Assembly: GCF_934294775.1 (NCBI RefSeq)
Contig: NZ_CAKRAH010000017.1
Coordinates: forward strand, 1 to 55,834
DNA: 55,834 nucleotides
Source of the DNA: an uncultured Dorea sp.
Lineage (GTDB): Bacteria > Bacillota > Clostridia > Lachnospirales > Lachnospiraceae
Reading direction: 5' to 3'
Shown: piece by piece, positions 7,886 through 16,717 of the stretch
Position numbering within the stretch: the stretch's first letter is position 1
Layout: every line of letters starts with the position of its first letter
Program-made: the position numbers and the translations under genes
The notes under the pieces: generated by a model
Told to the model about the DNA's origin: nothing
Databases searched by the model: none
What the model saw: the letters and a program-made list of their open reading frames with translations, nothing else

Positions 7886-9045
7886 TATAACACACCTCCC
7901 AGCACGCTATGATAAAAGCCAAGGGCTGCGCCCACCCCGATCGCAATATATACGAACACCATGATCGCATCAATCATTTTTACAGTTCCCGCCAGATAGT
8001 CACTGTCTGCCAGATCCCTGATCGCATTCACAAACGCAAGTCCCGGTACCAGCGGCATAATGCCTCCGGTTACAATTCCTTCCATCCTAAGCGGACCCAG
8101 CAGCGGAATCTGCATTGCCACAAGTGCCAGTGCCGCAATAATGATACCACCTACAATATGCACCAGAATTTTGGAAATGCCATGTCTGCCGGCAAAAAGC
8201 GACCATGAAAACACGCCGCATCCAACCAGAACGGCAACCAGCGCTTCTCGTGATGTTCCTCCCAGAAGATAGCCAAGTCCACCTGCACTTAATCCAGAGG
8301 CAATGATCTGATATGAAATCTTCTTTGTCGGCATTTTATTAATTTCTTTTAATTTTTTCTGTGCTTCTTCTATGCCTACATTTCCCGCTGCAATCTCTCT
8401 TGAAAGATCGTTCACTTCTGCTACGATTCCAAGATGTGTGGAAGAAAGCGGAACCTGTTTTACCCTCGTATGCAGCTTTTCTTTATCATTACCGGCACAT
8501 ATAAAAAGACCATGGCTTAATGTAAAAAGATCCACATACTTTACGCCAAATCTGTGACAGATCCGCATCATTGTCTCTTCAACCCTGAAGATTTCTCCTC
8601 CATTCTTCAAAAGAAGTCTTCCCGCTTCCATCGCAAGATTAATCACTCTTTTGATGTCAATCTCTGACATCAGTTCTTTTTTCAGATATTTTTCATCATC
8701 CTGTACAAATCCACATTTTTCACAGAACTCCATGATGCCTTCACATCGTTCTTTTTTCATATAGACCCATTCATACTGTCCGCAGTAATGCTCACAGATA
8801 TAATGAATCATATATCTTCCGTATCCTTTTCCTCTGTCTTTTTCATGTGTTACGATATTCTTTATTTCGCATCTTTTCTCTTCCGAAAAGATTGCCGCAC
8901 ATATCGTTCTGATCTTCCCGTGTTCTTCCAAAAGGAACAGGTCACCCTCTTCCAGAACCCTCCGGATTCTGCTTTCATCTGCATCCCCCTCGCGCAGAAG
9001 TTCTATATAGGCTTCTTTGCCATCTGTTACCTGTCGAATATTCAT
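7885..9045 (-). CDS. GNAT acetyltransferase fused to ThrE N-terminal half (DUF1212)
   Basis: Residues 1-125 form a GNAT fold with the acetyl-CoA loop in RGKGYGRYMI (about 71-80) and the late block MEFCEKCGFVQDD. Residues 126-386 are the ThrE/DUF1212 half: a soluble domain (GGEIFRVEETMMRICHRFG, LFTLSHGLFI) followed by about five membrane helices, with PLVPGLAFVNAIRDL near the end. The exporter half begins with its own methionine (8670) directly after a run of six adenines (8677-8682). One base fewer there would end the GNAT reading in a TGA overlapping that ATG, so the fusion may be a recent indel or an assembly error. An AGGAG site precedes the first ATG. The substrate of either half is unknown. 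Confidence 0.85.
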   Translation of the reverse strand: MNIRQVTDGKEAYIELLREGDADESRIRRVLEEGDLFLLEEHGKIRTICAAIFSEEKRCEIKNIVTHEKDRGKGYGRYMIHYICEHYCGQYEWVYMKKERCEGIMEFCEKCGFVQDDEKYLKKELMSEIDIKRVINLAMEAGRLLLKNGGEIFRVEETMMRICHRFGVKYVDLFTLSHGLFICAGNDKEKLHTRVKQVPLSSTHLGIVAEVNDLSREIAAGNVGIEEAQKKLKEINKMPTKKISYQIIASGLSAGGLGYLLGGTSREALVAVLVGCGVFSWSLFAGRHGISKILVHIVGGIIIAALALVAMQIPLLGPLRMEGIVTGGIMPLVPGLAFVNAIRDLADSDYLAGTVKMIDAIMVFVYIAIGVGAALGFYHSVLGGVL

Positions 9046-9099
9046 GTCTCTCCTCCAGCTCTTTCTTACGCTTTGTATATCTTTTCATCGACCTTGCCT

Positions 9100-9108
9100 A
9101 TTATAACA
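9100..9108 (-). promoter_or_regulatory. Extended -10 promoter of the GNAT-ThrE operon
   Basis: TATAAT (9100-9105) is preceded by TG one base upstream (9107-9108) on the minus strand. This is an extended -10 element that needs little -35 contact. The site is about 55 bp upstream of the start codon. Confidence 0.55.
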
Positions 9109-9179
9109 CCTGCATTTCAAAAATCCTAGAGTGTGTCTGAAAAACCTTTTTCCCTTTTTTACGGGCGCTCAGCAATACA

Positions 9180-9211
9180 GAGAACCTGCCACTGGCAGCT
9201 TCTCTTGCATA
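9180..9211. repeat. Dispersed palindromic repeat, copy A
   Basis: Bases 9180-9204 form an imperfect palindrome made of GAGAA, CTGCCA, TGGCAG and TTCTC. The palindrome and the following TTGCATA also occur at 48417-48448. A related element with the same right end is at 27629-27698. It lies downstream of the LRR gene. Confidence 0.7.
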
Positions 9212-9221
9212 CTTTGGTATC

Positions 9222-9250
9222 TAAAAAAGGATGTGCACATTACACATCCT
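9222..9250 (-). terminator. Intrinsic terminator overlapping the stop codon of the LRR gene
   Basis: On the minus strand the stem AGGATGTG (9243-9250) pairs with CACATCCT (9228-9235) and is followed by six T residues. The TAA stop codon (9240-9242) lies in the hairpin loop, so coding sequence and terminator overlap. Confidence 0.8.
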
Positions 9251-10199
9251 CTTCGCGCCCAGCCGGATATACTAACACATTTCCGGCACGATCATATAAT
9301 ATTCCTTCTATACTTTCGTATTCTGGATTTTCTTCTGCCACTTCAATATAAATCAGACTGTTTAATTTTTCAAAAGCTTCTGTTTCTATATAAGTAATAT
9401 TCGCCGGAATATAGACTTCCATCACTTCTGATACTTTGATAATCTCATCAAAAGCCGCTGCTCCGATTCCAGTACATCTTTCATCTGTCGGAAGAATTAC
9501 CGTATCATCTACCGATGCCGCATATGGATCTATACATTTTTCGATAATACCATCTTTATTCACTGCAAAATTCCCAATCGTTACCAGTTCCGTCAAATGC
9601 GCCTCATTTGTATCTGCATCATCTTCCGGTATTACATCTGTACTTTTGCCGTCCGTAATCGTGGTGTCTGCAACTGTTGTATCTGCAACCGTTTTCTCCA
9701 GATTTCCGTCCACAGCAATCACATTATCTGCATTCATTGTTTCACTTCCTTCCGAAGAAATCCCCTCTGATTCTCCACCCGCTTTTATCCAATGAACATC
9801 CGGTACTGACATCGTTTTCCGGGAAACAGGTATTTCCTCCACAACCGGCAGTTCCTTTACTGCCATCATTCTTTCCAACTTTGTTTCTGTCAGATTCTTT
9901 ACCATCTTTTCCACTTCTGCATTCTGCGCAGCACAAAGTTTTCCAATTCCGGTTTCATGTGTATCTGTTAATTTCATATAAACACTTTCTGCAGCGATTC
10001 CATTCACATTACTATATCTTAACTGTAATCCGGAAACATTAACCAATAACTGTGCGCCGACCAGCACGGACACAACAACCAGATCCTGTTTTATATATTT
10101 TCCTATATATTTACATCCAGTAGGTTCTCTCCGCTTCTGCGACAGCTTCTCTTCCAGCTGTCTGATTTTTATATACTTACGTTTGCCTCCCCTGTCCAT
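9240..10199 (-). CDS. Membrane-anchored protein with C-terminal BspA-type leucine-rich repeats
   Basis: The protein has a short basic cytoplasmic head, one membrane helix (DLVVVSVLVGAQLLVNVSGL, about residues 40-60), and a long extracellular acidic linker with short TTVADTT-type repeats. The C-terminal part resembles LRR_5/BspA repeats (AAFDEIIKVSEVMEVYIP, AFEKLNSLIYIEVAEENP). The last part, SIEGILYDRAGNVLVYPAG, is typical of these repeats. It is probably a surface protein, with binding partner unknown. I prefer the start at 10199, because an AAGGAG site sits 9 nt upstream, over the ATG eight codons earlier (10223). The gene stands alone between two terminators. Confidence 0.7.
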   Translation of the reverse strand: MDRGGKRKYIKIRQLEEKLSQKRREPTGCKYIGKYIKQDLVVVSVLVGAQLLVNVSGLQLRYSNVNGIAAESVYMKLTDTHETGIGKLCAAQNAEVEKMVKNLTETKLERMMAVKELPVVEEIPVSRKTMSVPDVHWIKAGGESEGISSEGSETMNADNVIAVDGNLEKTVADTTVADTTITDGKSTDVIPEDDADTNEAHLTELVTIGNFAVNKDGIIEKCIDPYAASVDDTVILPTDERCTGIGAAAFDEIIKVSEVMEVYIPANITYIETEAFEKLNSLIYIEVAEENPEYESIEGILYDRAGNVLVYPAGREEDV

Positions 10200-10273
10200 T
10201 CCTTCACGCTCCTTCTTTTGCATCCTGCCATGATTCCTTTACCTTTATGCATTCCATTATAAAGTGTCCGCAT

Positions 10274-10323
10274 AAGAAAAGAAAGTGGCGTCTTGACACA
10301 CTCAAGATACCACTTTCTTTTTT
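10274..10323 (-). terminator. Terminator downstream of purB
   Basis: The stem AAAAGAAAGTGG (10277-10288) pairs with CCACTTTCTTTT (10310-10321). T-rich tracts follow in both directions, so it can end purB transcripts and also block read-through from the other side. Confidence 0.85.
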
Positions 10324-10365
10324 CCACACTTTTCTTATACTTCAAAACAGTTCTTTATTTTATTT

Positions 10366-11799
10366 TTATACGTTAATCTCAGCAGTTACACCTAAGATTT
10401 CTTTGTTTGCTTCCAGCATTGGATTTACTACATTTTTCAGATAAGCTTCTACCTGAACCGGTGCACGTCCTACATATTTTGCAGGATCCATTGTCTTCTG
10501 TAGTTCTTCCAGTGAAAGATTAAATGCAGGATCTGCTGCAATCAGTTCCAGAAGGTTATTGTCCAATCCTTTTTCCTTAACATTACGTCCTGCTTCCATA
10601 GACAGTTCACGGATTCTCTCGTGAAGTTCCTGTCTGTCTCCGCCGGCCTTTACAGCATCCATCATAATATTTTCTGTTGCCATAAATGGAAGTTCTGACA
10701 TCAGTCTCTTCTCGATAACCTTTGGATATACAACCAGTCCATCTACTACATTCAGGCACAGGTCAAGAATTCCGTCGATTGCAAGGAATCCTTCCGGAAC
10801 ACTGAGACGTTTGTTTGCGGAATCATCCAGTGTTCTTTCAAACCACTGTGTTGCAGATGTGATCGCCGGATTCATTGCATCTACCATTACATATCTTGAA
10901 AGGGAAGCAATTCTTTCACTTCTCATCGGATTTCTCTTATATGCCATCGCTGAAGATCCAATCTGTGTCTTTTCAAATGGTTCCTCAATCTCTTTCAGAT
11001 GCTGAAGGAGACGGATATCATTGGACATCTTATGTGCACTTGCTGCAATACCGGCAAGAACATTTACCACTCTTGTATCAACCTTACGTGAATATGTCTG
11101 TCCGGATACCGGATAACAGGTCTCAAATCCCATCTTCTTGGCAATCATCGGATCGATCTTATCAATTGTCTCCTGATCTCCATCAAACAGTTCCAGGAAA
11201 CTTGCCTGTGTTCCAGTTGTTCCCTTGGATCCAAGAAGTTTTAAGCTTCCTTTTACATATTCCAGATCTTCCAGATCCATCATGAACTCCTGCATCCACA
11301 GTGTTGCTCTCTTTCCTACTGTTGTTGGCTGTGCCGGCTGAAAATGTGTAAATGCAAGCGTTGGAAGATTCTTATGTTCGTCTGCAAATTTTGCAAGTTC
11401 TGCGATCACATTGATCAGTTTTTTTCTTACGATTTCCAGTGCTTCAGACATCAGGATAATGTCTGTATTATCGCCTACATAACAGGATGTTGCTCCCAGA
11501 TGGATAATACCTTTGGCCTTCGGGCACTGTTTTCCATAAGCATATACATGAGACATTACATCATGACGTACTACTTTTTCTCTTTCTTTTGCCACATCAT
11601 AATTGATGTCATCTGCGTGTGCTTTCAGTTCTTCGATCTGTTCTTCTGTAATATCCAGTCCCAGTTCTCTCTCTGTCTCCGCAAGTGCGATCCAGAGTTT
11701 TCTCCATGTACGGAATTTCTTATCTGGTGAAAAAATATACTGCATCTCTTTGCTCGCATATCTTTCTGAAAGTGGACTTGTATATCTGTCGTTACTCAT
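10366..11799 (-). CDS. purB: Adenylosuccinate lyase
   Basis: The 477-residue enzyme belongs to the fumarase/aspartase superfamily. It cleaves SAICAR to AICAR and adenylosuccinate to AMP, so it serves both purine synthesis and AMP formation. Visible signatures are IIHLGATSCYVGDNTD (about 100-115), GTTGTQASFLELF, and the superfamily block GSSAMAYKRNPMRSERI (about 293-309), which contains the catalytic serine loop. The length is normal. It follows purF by about 50 bp on the same strand and ends in a strong terminator, so purF-purB form an operon. Confidence 0.97.
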   Translation of the reverse strand: MSNDRYTSPLSERYASKEMQYIFSPDKKFRTWRKLWIALAETERELGLDITEEQIEELKAHADDINYDVAKEREKVVRHDVMSHVYAYGKQCPKAKGIIHLGATSCYVGDNTDIILMSEALEIVRKKLINVIAELAKFADEHKNLPTLAFTHFQPAQPTTVGKRATLWMQEFMMDLEDLEYVKGSLKLLGSKGTTGTQASFLELFDGDQETIDKIDPMIAKKMGFETCYPVSGQTYSRKVDTRVVNVLAGIAASAHKMSNDIRLLQHLKEIEEPFEKTQIGSSAMAYKRNPMRSERIASLSRYVMVDAMNPAITSATQWFERTLDDSANKRLSVPEGFLAIDGILDLCLNVVDGLVVYPKVIEKRLMSELPFMATENIMMDAVKAGGDRQELHERIRELSMEAGRNVKEKGLDNNLLELIAADPAFNLSLEELQKTMDPAKYVGRAPVQVEAYLKNVVNPMLEANKEILGVTAEINV

Positions 11800-11849
11800 A
11801 TTAATATAATCTCCTTATTATAGTCTACCTGATTATTGTAACCTCATTC

Positions 11850-13277
11850 TTACTCAAATGCCAGAGAAATATCTCTTCCCGGCACCTCCATAGGGTAATT
11901 TCCTGTGAAACATGCATCACAGTATCCCAAGTCACCGATCATATCTTTTAATTTTTCAACTTCCATATATCCAAGGGAATCTGCTCCGATCATCTCACGG
12001 ATCTGTTCTGTTGTATGTGAATGTGCAATCAGCTGTTCATTCGACGGCACATCTGTTCCAAAATAACATGGATGTAAGAACGGTGGTGAACTGATACGTA
12101 CATGCACTTCTTTTGCGCCGGCTTTTTTCAGCATCTTAATAATATTGGCACATGTGGTTCCTCGTACGATAGAATCATCTACCATGACAATTCTCTTTCC
12201 TTTTACCACTTCTTCAATTACATTCAGTTTAATCTTTACACTGCTTTCGCGCTGGCTCTGTTTTGGCTTAATAAAGGTTCTTCCCACATAACTGTTCTTA
12301 TGAAATGCCATTCCATAAGGAATTCCGGACTGTTCCGAATACCCCTTTGCTGCCACAAGTCCTGAATCCGGCACTCCGACAACCAGATCTGCATCCACCG
12401 GATACGATTCCGCCAGAGCTTTTCCTGCAACAATTCTCGCATGATAAACATTTACCTTATCGATCACGCTGTCCATTCTTGCGAAATATATATATTCAAA
12501 AATACATCTTGCCTGCTTTTTCGGATCAATTACCATGGATTTATCGGATTTGATTCCATGCTTTGTAAAGCTTACAATCTCTCCCGGCTCTACATCTCTT
12601 ACAAACTCAGCCCCTACTGCCGCAATTGCACAGCTTTCTGATGCAAGAAAATAGGTATTATCTCTCTTTCCGATACAGAGAGGTTTCAGTCCAAACGGGT
12701 CTCTTGCTCCGATCAGCTTTCTTGGAGAAGTTACTACCAGGGCATATGCTCCTTTGATCTTCTTCATCGCATTCTTCACGGCATCCTCAGCTTTTTTTAC
12801 ATTCAGACGTTCTCTTGCGATATGGTACGCAATCACTTCTGAATCAATTGTTGTCTGGAAAATAGCGCCTGTATACTCCAGTTCATGGCGAAGTTCAATG
12901 GCATTCGTCAGGTTACCGTTATGTGCGATTGCAAGGATTCCTTTTACATAATTGATAACCAGCGGCATCGCATTTTCCGCTCTGGATCCTCCTGCTGTAG
13001 AATATCTTACATGACCTACACCCAGATTACCCTTCAACTCCTGCAGCGAGTCTTCATCAAACACCTCGTTGACAAGTCCAAGTCCTTTCTTGGAATGTAC
13101 TTTTCTTTCACCATATGTATCTGTCACTGCGATACCACAGCTTTCCTGTCCTCTGTGCTGCAATGCAAAAAGTCCATAATAAACGGATGGTGCAACATCT
13201 CCGCCATCCATATCATATGCTCCAAATACACCGCATTCTTCACCCAGTCCTGTTGTTACTTTTTCAAATTCACTCAT
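11850..13277 (-). CDS. purF: Amidophosphoribosyltransferase
   Basis: PurF makes phosphoribosylamine from PRPP and glutamine, the committed step of purine synthesis. The chosen start gives a 14-residue propeptide before Cys15 of ECGVFGAYD, which becomes the N-terminal nucleophile of the glutaminase domain (about 15-240). The phosphoribosyltransferase domain carries the PRPP loop IVMVDDSIVRGTT (about 355-367). The ATG at 13277 is preceded by GGAG at 9 nt. The longer reading frame from 13310 has no ribosome site and would leave an unusually long leader before the cysteine. No purine riboswitch motif is seen upstream. Confidence 0.96.
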   Translation of the reverse strand: MSEFEKVTTGLGEECGVFGAYDMDGGDVAPSVYYGLFALQHRGQESCGIAVTDTYGERKVHSKKGLGLVNEVFDEDSLQELKGNLGVGHVRYSTAGGSRAENAMPLVINYVKGILAIAHNGNLTNAIELRHELEYTGAIFQTTIDSEVIAYHIARERLNVKKAEDAVKNAMKKIKGAYALVVTSPRKLIGARDPFGLKPLCIGKRDNTYFLASESCAIAAVGAEFVRDVEPGEIVSFTKHGIKSDKSMVIDPKKQARCIFEYIYFARMDSVIDKVNVYHARIVAGKALAESYPVDADLVVGVPDSGLVAAKGYSEQSGIPYGMAFHKNSYVGRTFIKPKQSQRESSVKIKLNVIEEVVKGKRIVMVDDSIVRGTTCANIIKMLKKAGAKEVHVRISSPPFLHPCYFGTDVPSNEQLIAHSHTTEQIREMIGADSLGYMEVEKLKDMIGDLGYCDACFTGNYPMEVPGRDISLAFE

Positions 13278-13355
13278 AAATGCAGACTCCATTCTTTTCA
13301 AATTTTTCATTTGTCAAAACTGTCTTTAAAAAGCATTTTGCTATATCAGTATAAT

Positions 13356-13394
13356 ACAAGGCAGACGGAAAAGCAATATTTCCACCTGCCTTGT
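13356..13394 (-). terminator. Strong inverted repeat between the glnQ-type operon and purF
   Basis: ACAAGGCAG (13356-13364) and CTGCCTTGT (13386-13394) form a 9-bp stem, extended by GGAAA/TTTCC inside. On the minus strand it is followed by ATTATACTG rather than a clean T-run. It may end transcripts from the ABC transporter operon or act as an attenuator in the purF leader. Confidence 0.5.
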
Positions 13395-13521
13395 ACTTAC
13401 TGTGATACATTATTTATAGCGCATCCTTTTAATAAGTTCAGCTTATATATGTGTTTTATTCATTAGAATTATGATATCTACAAGATCTGCCACATGCAAA
13501 TTCTTTCGAATACATCACGAT

Positions 13522-14205
13522 TTAATCATTAAATTTTCCGAGAAATTCTTTCATTCTTTCATTCGACGAACCGAACACTTCATCCGGAGTTCCTTCTACT
13601 GCGATTACTCCTCCATCCATAAAAATTACATGATCCGATACATTCCTTGCAAAATTCATTTCATGCGTAACGATCACCATCGTCATATGTTCCATGGCAA
13701 GCTCACGGATAACTTTCAGGATTTCCGCAGTCAGTTCGGGATCAAGCGCAGATGTCGGCTCATCAAAGAACAGGATATCCGGATTCAGTGCAAGAGCTCT
13801 GGCAATCGATACACGCTGCTGTTGTCCTCCTGAGAGCTGGCATGGATACGCATCCTCCTTATCGGAAAGTCCCATCTTTTTCAAAAGCTCTCTTGCTTCT
13901 TTGTATACCTCTTCTTTTTTTCTTTTCTGTACCTTGATCGGCGCATCCGTAATATTCTTCATGACTGAATAATGTGGAAATAGATTAAAGTTCTGGAACA
14001 CCAGTCCAAAAGTCCCATCATAATTAATCACTCCCGCATCAGCAGTCTCAAGTCCTGTCGCACATCTGAGAAGTGTAGATTTTCCAGATCCGGAAGGCCC
14101 GATAATACCAAGCACCTCTCCTTTTTCCACCTTAAGAGATATGTCTTTTAGAACTTCTACTCCGTTAAAACTTTTTTTAATATTTTTCATTTCAAGCAGA
14201 CTCAT
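13522..14205 (-). CDS. Polar amino-acid ABC transporter, ATP-binding protein
   Basis: The 227-residue ATPase powers the importer encoded by the next two genes. It shows Walker A GPSGSGKST (about 36-44), Q-loop LVFQNFNLFPHYSV, signature LSGGQQQRVSIARAL, Walker B ILFFDEPTSALD and the switch VTHEM. It is of the GlnQ/HisP type, although a little shorter than the usual 240 residues because the segment after Walker A is compact. It lies 12 bp downstream of the permease gene and is the last gene of the operon. The amino acid transported is not evident. Confidence 0.93.
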   Translation of the reverse strand: MSLLEMKNIKKSFNGVEVLKDISLKVEKGEVLGIIGPSGSGKSTLLRCATGLETADAGVINYDGTFGLVFQNFNLFPHYSVMKNITDAPIKVQKRKKEEVYKEARELLKKMGLSDKEDAYPCQLSGGQQQRVSIARALALNPDILFFDEPTSALDPELTAEILKVIRELAMEHMTMVIVTHEMNFARNVSDHVIFMDGGVIAVEGTPDEVFGSSNERMKEFLGKFND

Positions 14206-14217
14206 GATCCATTCCTC

Positions 14218-14901
14218 CTAGTGGTAATAATTCAGCTTTTCTTCTATTCTTTCCATAATCATCGCAACAAGCAGGTTAAATACATAATAGAAAATACCTG
14301 CCGCAATATATGGAACCATAGAAGTCTGTGCTGCTGCAATCTGTTTTGCCATTGTAAACATCTCTGTTACTGCCAGAACAAATGCAAGAGACGTATCCTT
14401 TACCAGTGTAATAATCTCATTCGTCACAGCCGGAAGAATATGTTTGCAGACCTGCGGAAATATAATACGGAAAAATGTCTGGCTTTTCGAATATCCTAAT
14501 ACTTTCGCCGCTTCATACTGTCCTACCGGAATTGCTTCGATCCCGCCTCTGTAGATTTCGGCAAAATATGCCGCATAGTTGATTGCAAAACCAATCAGGA
14601 CTGCCGTCATACGATATCCCGTAGAAATACGCATTCCAAACAGATAATACGGTCCAAAGTATACCACCATAAGCTGCAACATCAGTGGCGTTCCTCTCAT
14701 AACCGATATGTATAATTTTGAAATCCATCTGATTGGTGCAACTTTTGACATTCTTCCAAAGGCAACCACCAGACCTAACGGCAGGGAAAAAAGTAATGTC
14801 AAAATAAATATCTCAGCAGAAATCCACATTCCTCCGCCTAACTCTCTTAAAAGTGTTCCTATCTCCATTTTTTGCTTATCCTCCAGTTTCTCGACATACA
14901 A
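14218..14901 (-). CDS. Polar amino-acid ABC transporter, permease
   Basis: The 227-residue permease has five hydrophobic segments and the HisM/GlnP family layout: ETFRIIF-type contact segment VGQYEAAKVLGYSKSQTFFRIIFPQ (the EAA loop) that docks on the ATPase, an RGTPLMLQL block, and NEIITLVKDTSLA. It works in the cytoplasmic membrane with the neighbouring binding protein and ATPase. A hairpin followed by a T-rich tract lies between it and the binding-protein gene, which would lower permease level relative to the binding protein. Confidence 0.92.
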   Translation of the reverse strand: MYVEKLEDKQKMEIGTLLRELGGGMWISAEIFILTLLFSLPLGLVVAFGRMSKVAPIRWISKLYISVMRGTPLMLQLMVVYFGPYYLFGMRISTGYRMTAVLIGFAINYAAYFAEIYRGGIEAIPVGQYEAAKVLGYSKSQTFFRIIFPQVCKHILPAVTNEIITLVKDTSLAFVLAVTEMFTMAKQIAAAQTSMVPYIAAGIFYYVFNLLVAMIMERIEEKLNYYH

Positions 14902-14914
14902 TACGGCAACAAAA

Positions 14915-14943
14915 GGAGCCAGTCCCCTTCATGGTTGGCCCCT
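14915..14943 (-). terminator. Partial terminator or processing hairpin inside the amino-acid ABC operon
   Basis: On the minus strand GGGGCCA (14937-14943) pairs with TGGCTCC (14915-14921, one G-U pair) and is followed by TTTTGTTG. Such intra-operon hairpins typically raise binding-protein mRNA over downstream genes. The stem is short. Confidence 0.5.
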
Positions 14944-14976
14944 TCCATTCATCATCCGATGATTATGCCTTATTTA

Positions 14977-15831
14977 TTACTGTTTTTGTCCAATGCACAG
15001 TGCACCCGGAACTCCATAATCTGCATATTTTTCGGCGATCTTATCAATTGTTCCGTCTTCTGCCATCTCATCCAGTGTCTTTTGTACTTTATCTTTCAGA
15101 TCTGTATTTCCTTTTTTGAATCCGACTGCATACTGTTCTGAAGAAATCTCTTTATCAAGGATCTTATAATCATCCGGATTCTTTCTTGAATTTACCTGAT
15201 AATTGGCAACTCCGATATCCATCGCAATCGCATCACATGCTCCGGACTCCAGATCCATGAAAGCTGTGTTATACTCTGCAACCTGGTTCAGATCTGCAAA
15301 TGTATCTGCAAGATCTTTCTGATCTCCTTCCAGTGCTGCAAGTGCAGAAGAATCCGTCTGTACTTCTACATGCTTTCCTTTCAGTCCTGCAAAATCATCA
15401 ATGCCGGAATCACTTCTGACTACAACAACCTGTTTATTGTCGATATATGGATCTGACCATGTATAATCATCTTCACGGCCATTCATGGTAAATCCGTTCC
15501 AGATACAGTCAATTGTCTCGGAATTCAGTTCTGCATCTTTTGAATCCCAGTCGATTGGCTGTTTTACGAGTTTCCAGTTATTTCTGTCACATACTTCCTG
15601 TGCCAGATCAAGGTCAAATCCTACATACTCTCCACTGTCATCTTTAAAACCATATGGTGGAAACGAAGCATCAAATCCTACGATAAATGTATCATCATCA
15701 TTTTCTACTTTCGCTTCTTTTGTAGATTTTTTCCCACTGTCAGACGAACCCGAATCTTTACTTCCACATCCTGCCATCACCGTTGTAGCCGCCATTGCCG
15801 TAACAAGGAGCAGTACTAATTTCTTTTTCAT
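14977..15831 (-). CDS. Polar amino-acid ABC transporter, substrate-binding lipoprotein
   Basis: The protein has a lipoprotein signal peptide ending in the lipobox VMAGC and a serine-rich linker. A type II periplasmic-binding (SBP_bac_3) fold follows, with FIVGFDASFPPYGF, YVGFDLDLAQEVCDR and CDAIAMDIGVANY blocks. It captures an amino acid outside the membrane. The start at 15831 is chosen because the AGGAGG site is 8 nt before that ATG, while the ATG two codons earlier almost touches it. It is the first gene of a binding protein-permease-ATPase operon with its own strong promoter. Specificity (glutamine, cystine, arginine or other) cannot be fixed by eye. Confidence 0.93.
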   Translation of the reverse strand: MKKKLVLLLVTAMAATTVMAGCGSKDSGSSDSGKKSTKEAKVENDDDTFIVGFDASFPPYGFKDDSGEYVGFDLDLAQEVCDRNNWKLVKQPIDWDSKDAELNSETIDCIWNGFTMNGREDDYTWSDPYIDNKQVVVVRSDSGIDDFAGLKGKHVEVQTDSSALAALEGDQKDLADTFADLNQVAEYNTAFMDLESGACDAIAMDIGVANYQVNSRKNPDDYKILDKEISSEQYAVGFKKGNTDLKDKVQKTLDEMAEDGTIDKIAEKYADYGVPGALCIGQKQ

Positions 15832-15932
15832 AACCATATCCTCCTGTATTCCTTTTACGTGTGATCCATAGCCGCTACACTCTTTTACCAGTTTAGCAGT
15901 TGATTACTTTACCACACTAAAATTCTTGGTTA

Positions 15933-15961
15933 TATTAGCATATTCCCTGCTGTTTGTCAAT
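15933..15961 (-). promoter_or_regulatory. Sigma-A promoter of the amino-acid ABC operon
   Basis: TTGACA (15956-15961) and TAATAT (15933-15938) on the minus strand are spaced by 17 bp. The -10 overlaps the TAA stop codon of the upstream TPR-like gene, so this promoter lies inside the end of that gene. The leader is about 95 nt. Confidence 0.8.
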
Positions 15962-16717
15962 CCTGCGGTAGTCCTTTTTCCATTCTTCCAGCTTTTCTTC
16001 CGGAATATCCAGCCCTATCTCCTTTTTTGTCCGCTCAATCTGTTCCTTTAACTCTGTATTCAGATCAGAAAGGACCGGATTGCCGGAAATCAGTTTTTCA
16101 TATTCTTCCTGTGACATTGCTCTGTAGCAGCTGTATAAATATGCCTTCAGAAGCTCCTGCTCTTCACAGATCTTATAAGCCTCATGATAAGCTTTCGCTG
16201 CTTCTTCATATAAGAACTGATGACCGTACGCCGCTGCCATGCTTGCATACACTCTTCCATAGAATTTTGAATCTACTGATTCGTCTCTTTCTTTGTTAAG
16301 AATCGCCTGATATACCAGTATTGCTGCCTCATATTCTTTGCTGTCCTGAAGACTGTCGGCTTTGTATTTTTCTTTTTCCACATTTTTCTGTGACTGCAGC
16401 TGTTCCAGAACATTTTTCATTTTATTGATTTCGGCTGCTGTATAGATTTCTGATTTTCTCAAAATCGTGAGGATAAAGTCCTCCATCGAACAATCCTCTC
16501 TTAATTTTTCTCTCAGTTCATCTGCCATCTCTGTAAGTTCCAGTTCGTCCGCAAGCCACTTGCACAGTCTGTCATTTACAATGGTATAATCTATCAGATA
16601 CAGATTATTACAAATATAGTAACACAATTCCTCTATCGTATAGATTCTCATATGAATCCTGGATATTTCAAAAGGTCGTCTGGCCCGTTTTTTATGACAA
16701 AGAATTAAACTGCCCAT
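15935..16717 (-). CDS. TPR-like helical protein of the Hsp70-like module
   Basis: This 260-residue protein of unknown function begins with a basic segment and IYTIEELCYYICNNLYLID (about 25-43). A charged region with coiled-coil character follows (about 100-130). Then come two or more TPR-like helical pairs (EYEAAILVYQAIL, YASMAAAYGHQFLYEEAAKAYHEAY, about 135-195) and an acidic C-terminal helix. TPR folds bind other proteins. The GGGAGG site 6 nt before the ATG supports this start even though it overlaps the upstream Hsp70-like gene by 26 nt, which indicates translational coupling. It is the third gene of the module at 15935-21299, and its product probably contacts the Hsp70-like protein. No catalytic motif is seen. 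Confidence 0.75.
   Translation of the reverse strand: MGSLILCHKKRARRPFEISRIHMRIYTIEELCYYICNNLYLIDYTIVNDRLCKWLADELELTEMADELREKLREDCSMEDFILTILRKSEIYTAAEINKMKNVLEQLQSQKNVEKEKYKADSLQDSKEYEAAILVYQAILNKERDESVDSKFYGRVYASMAAAYGHQFLYEEAAKAYHEAYKICEEQELLKAYLYSCYRAMSQEEYEKLISGNPVLSDLNTELKEQIERTKKEIGLDIPEEKLEEWKKDYRRIDKQQGIC

Noticed and set aside
13278..13521. Purine riboswitch or PurR box upstream of purF
   Set aside because: No aptamer core or recognised PurR-box pair is visible, only one inverted repeat.
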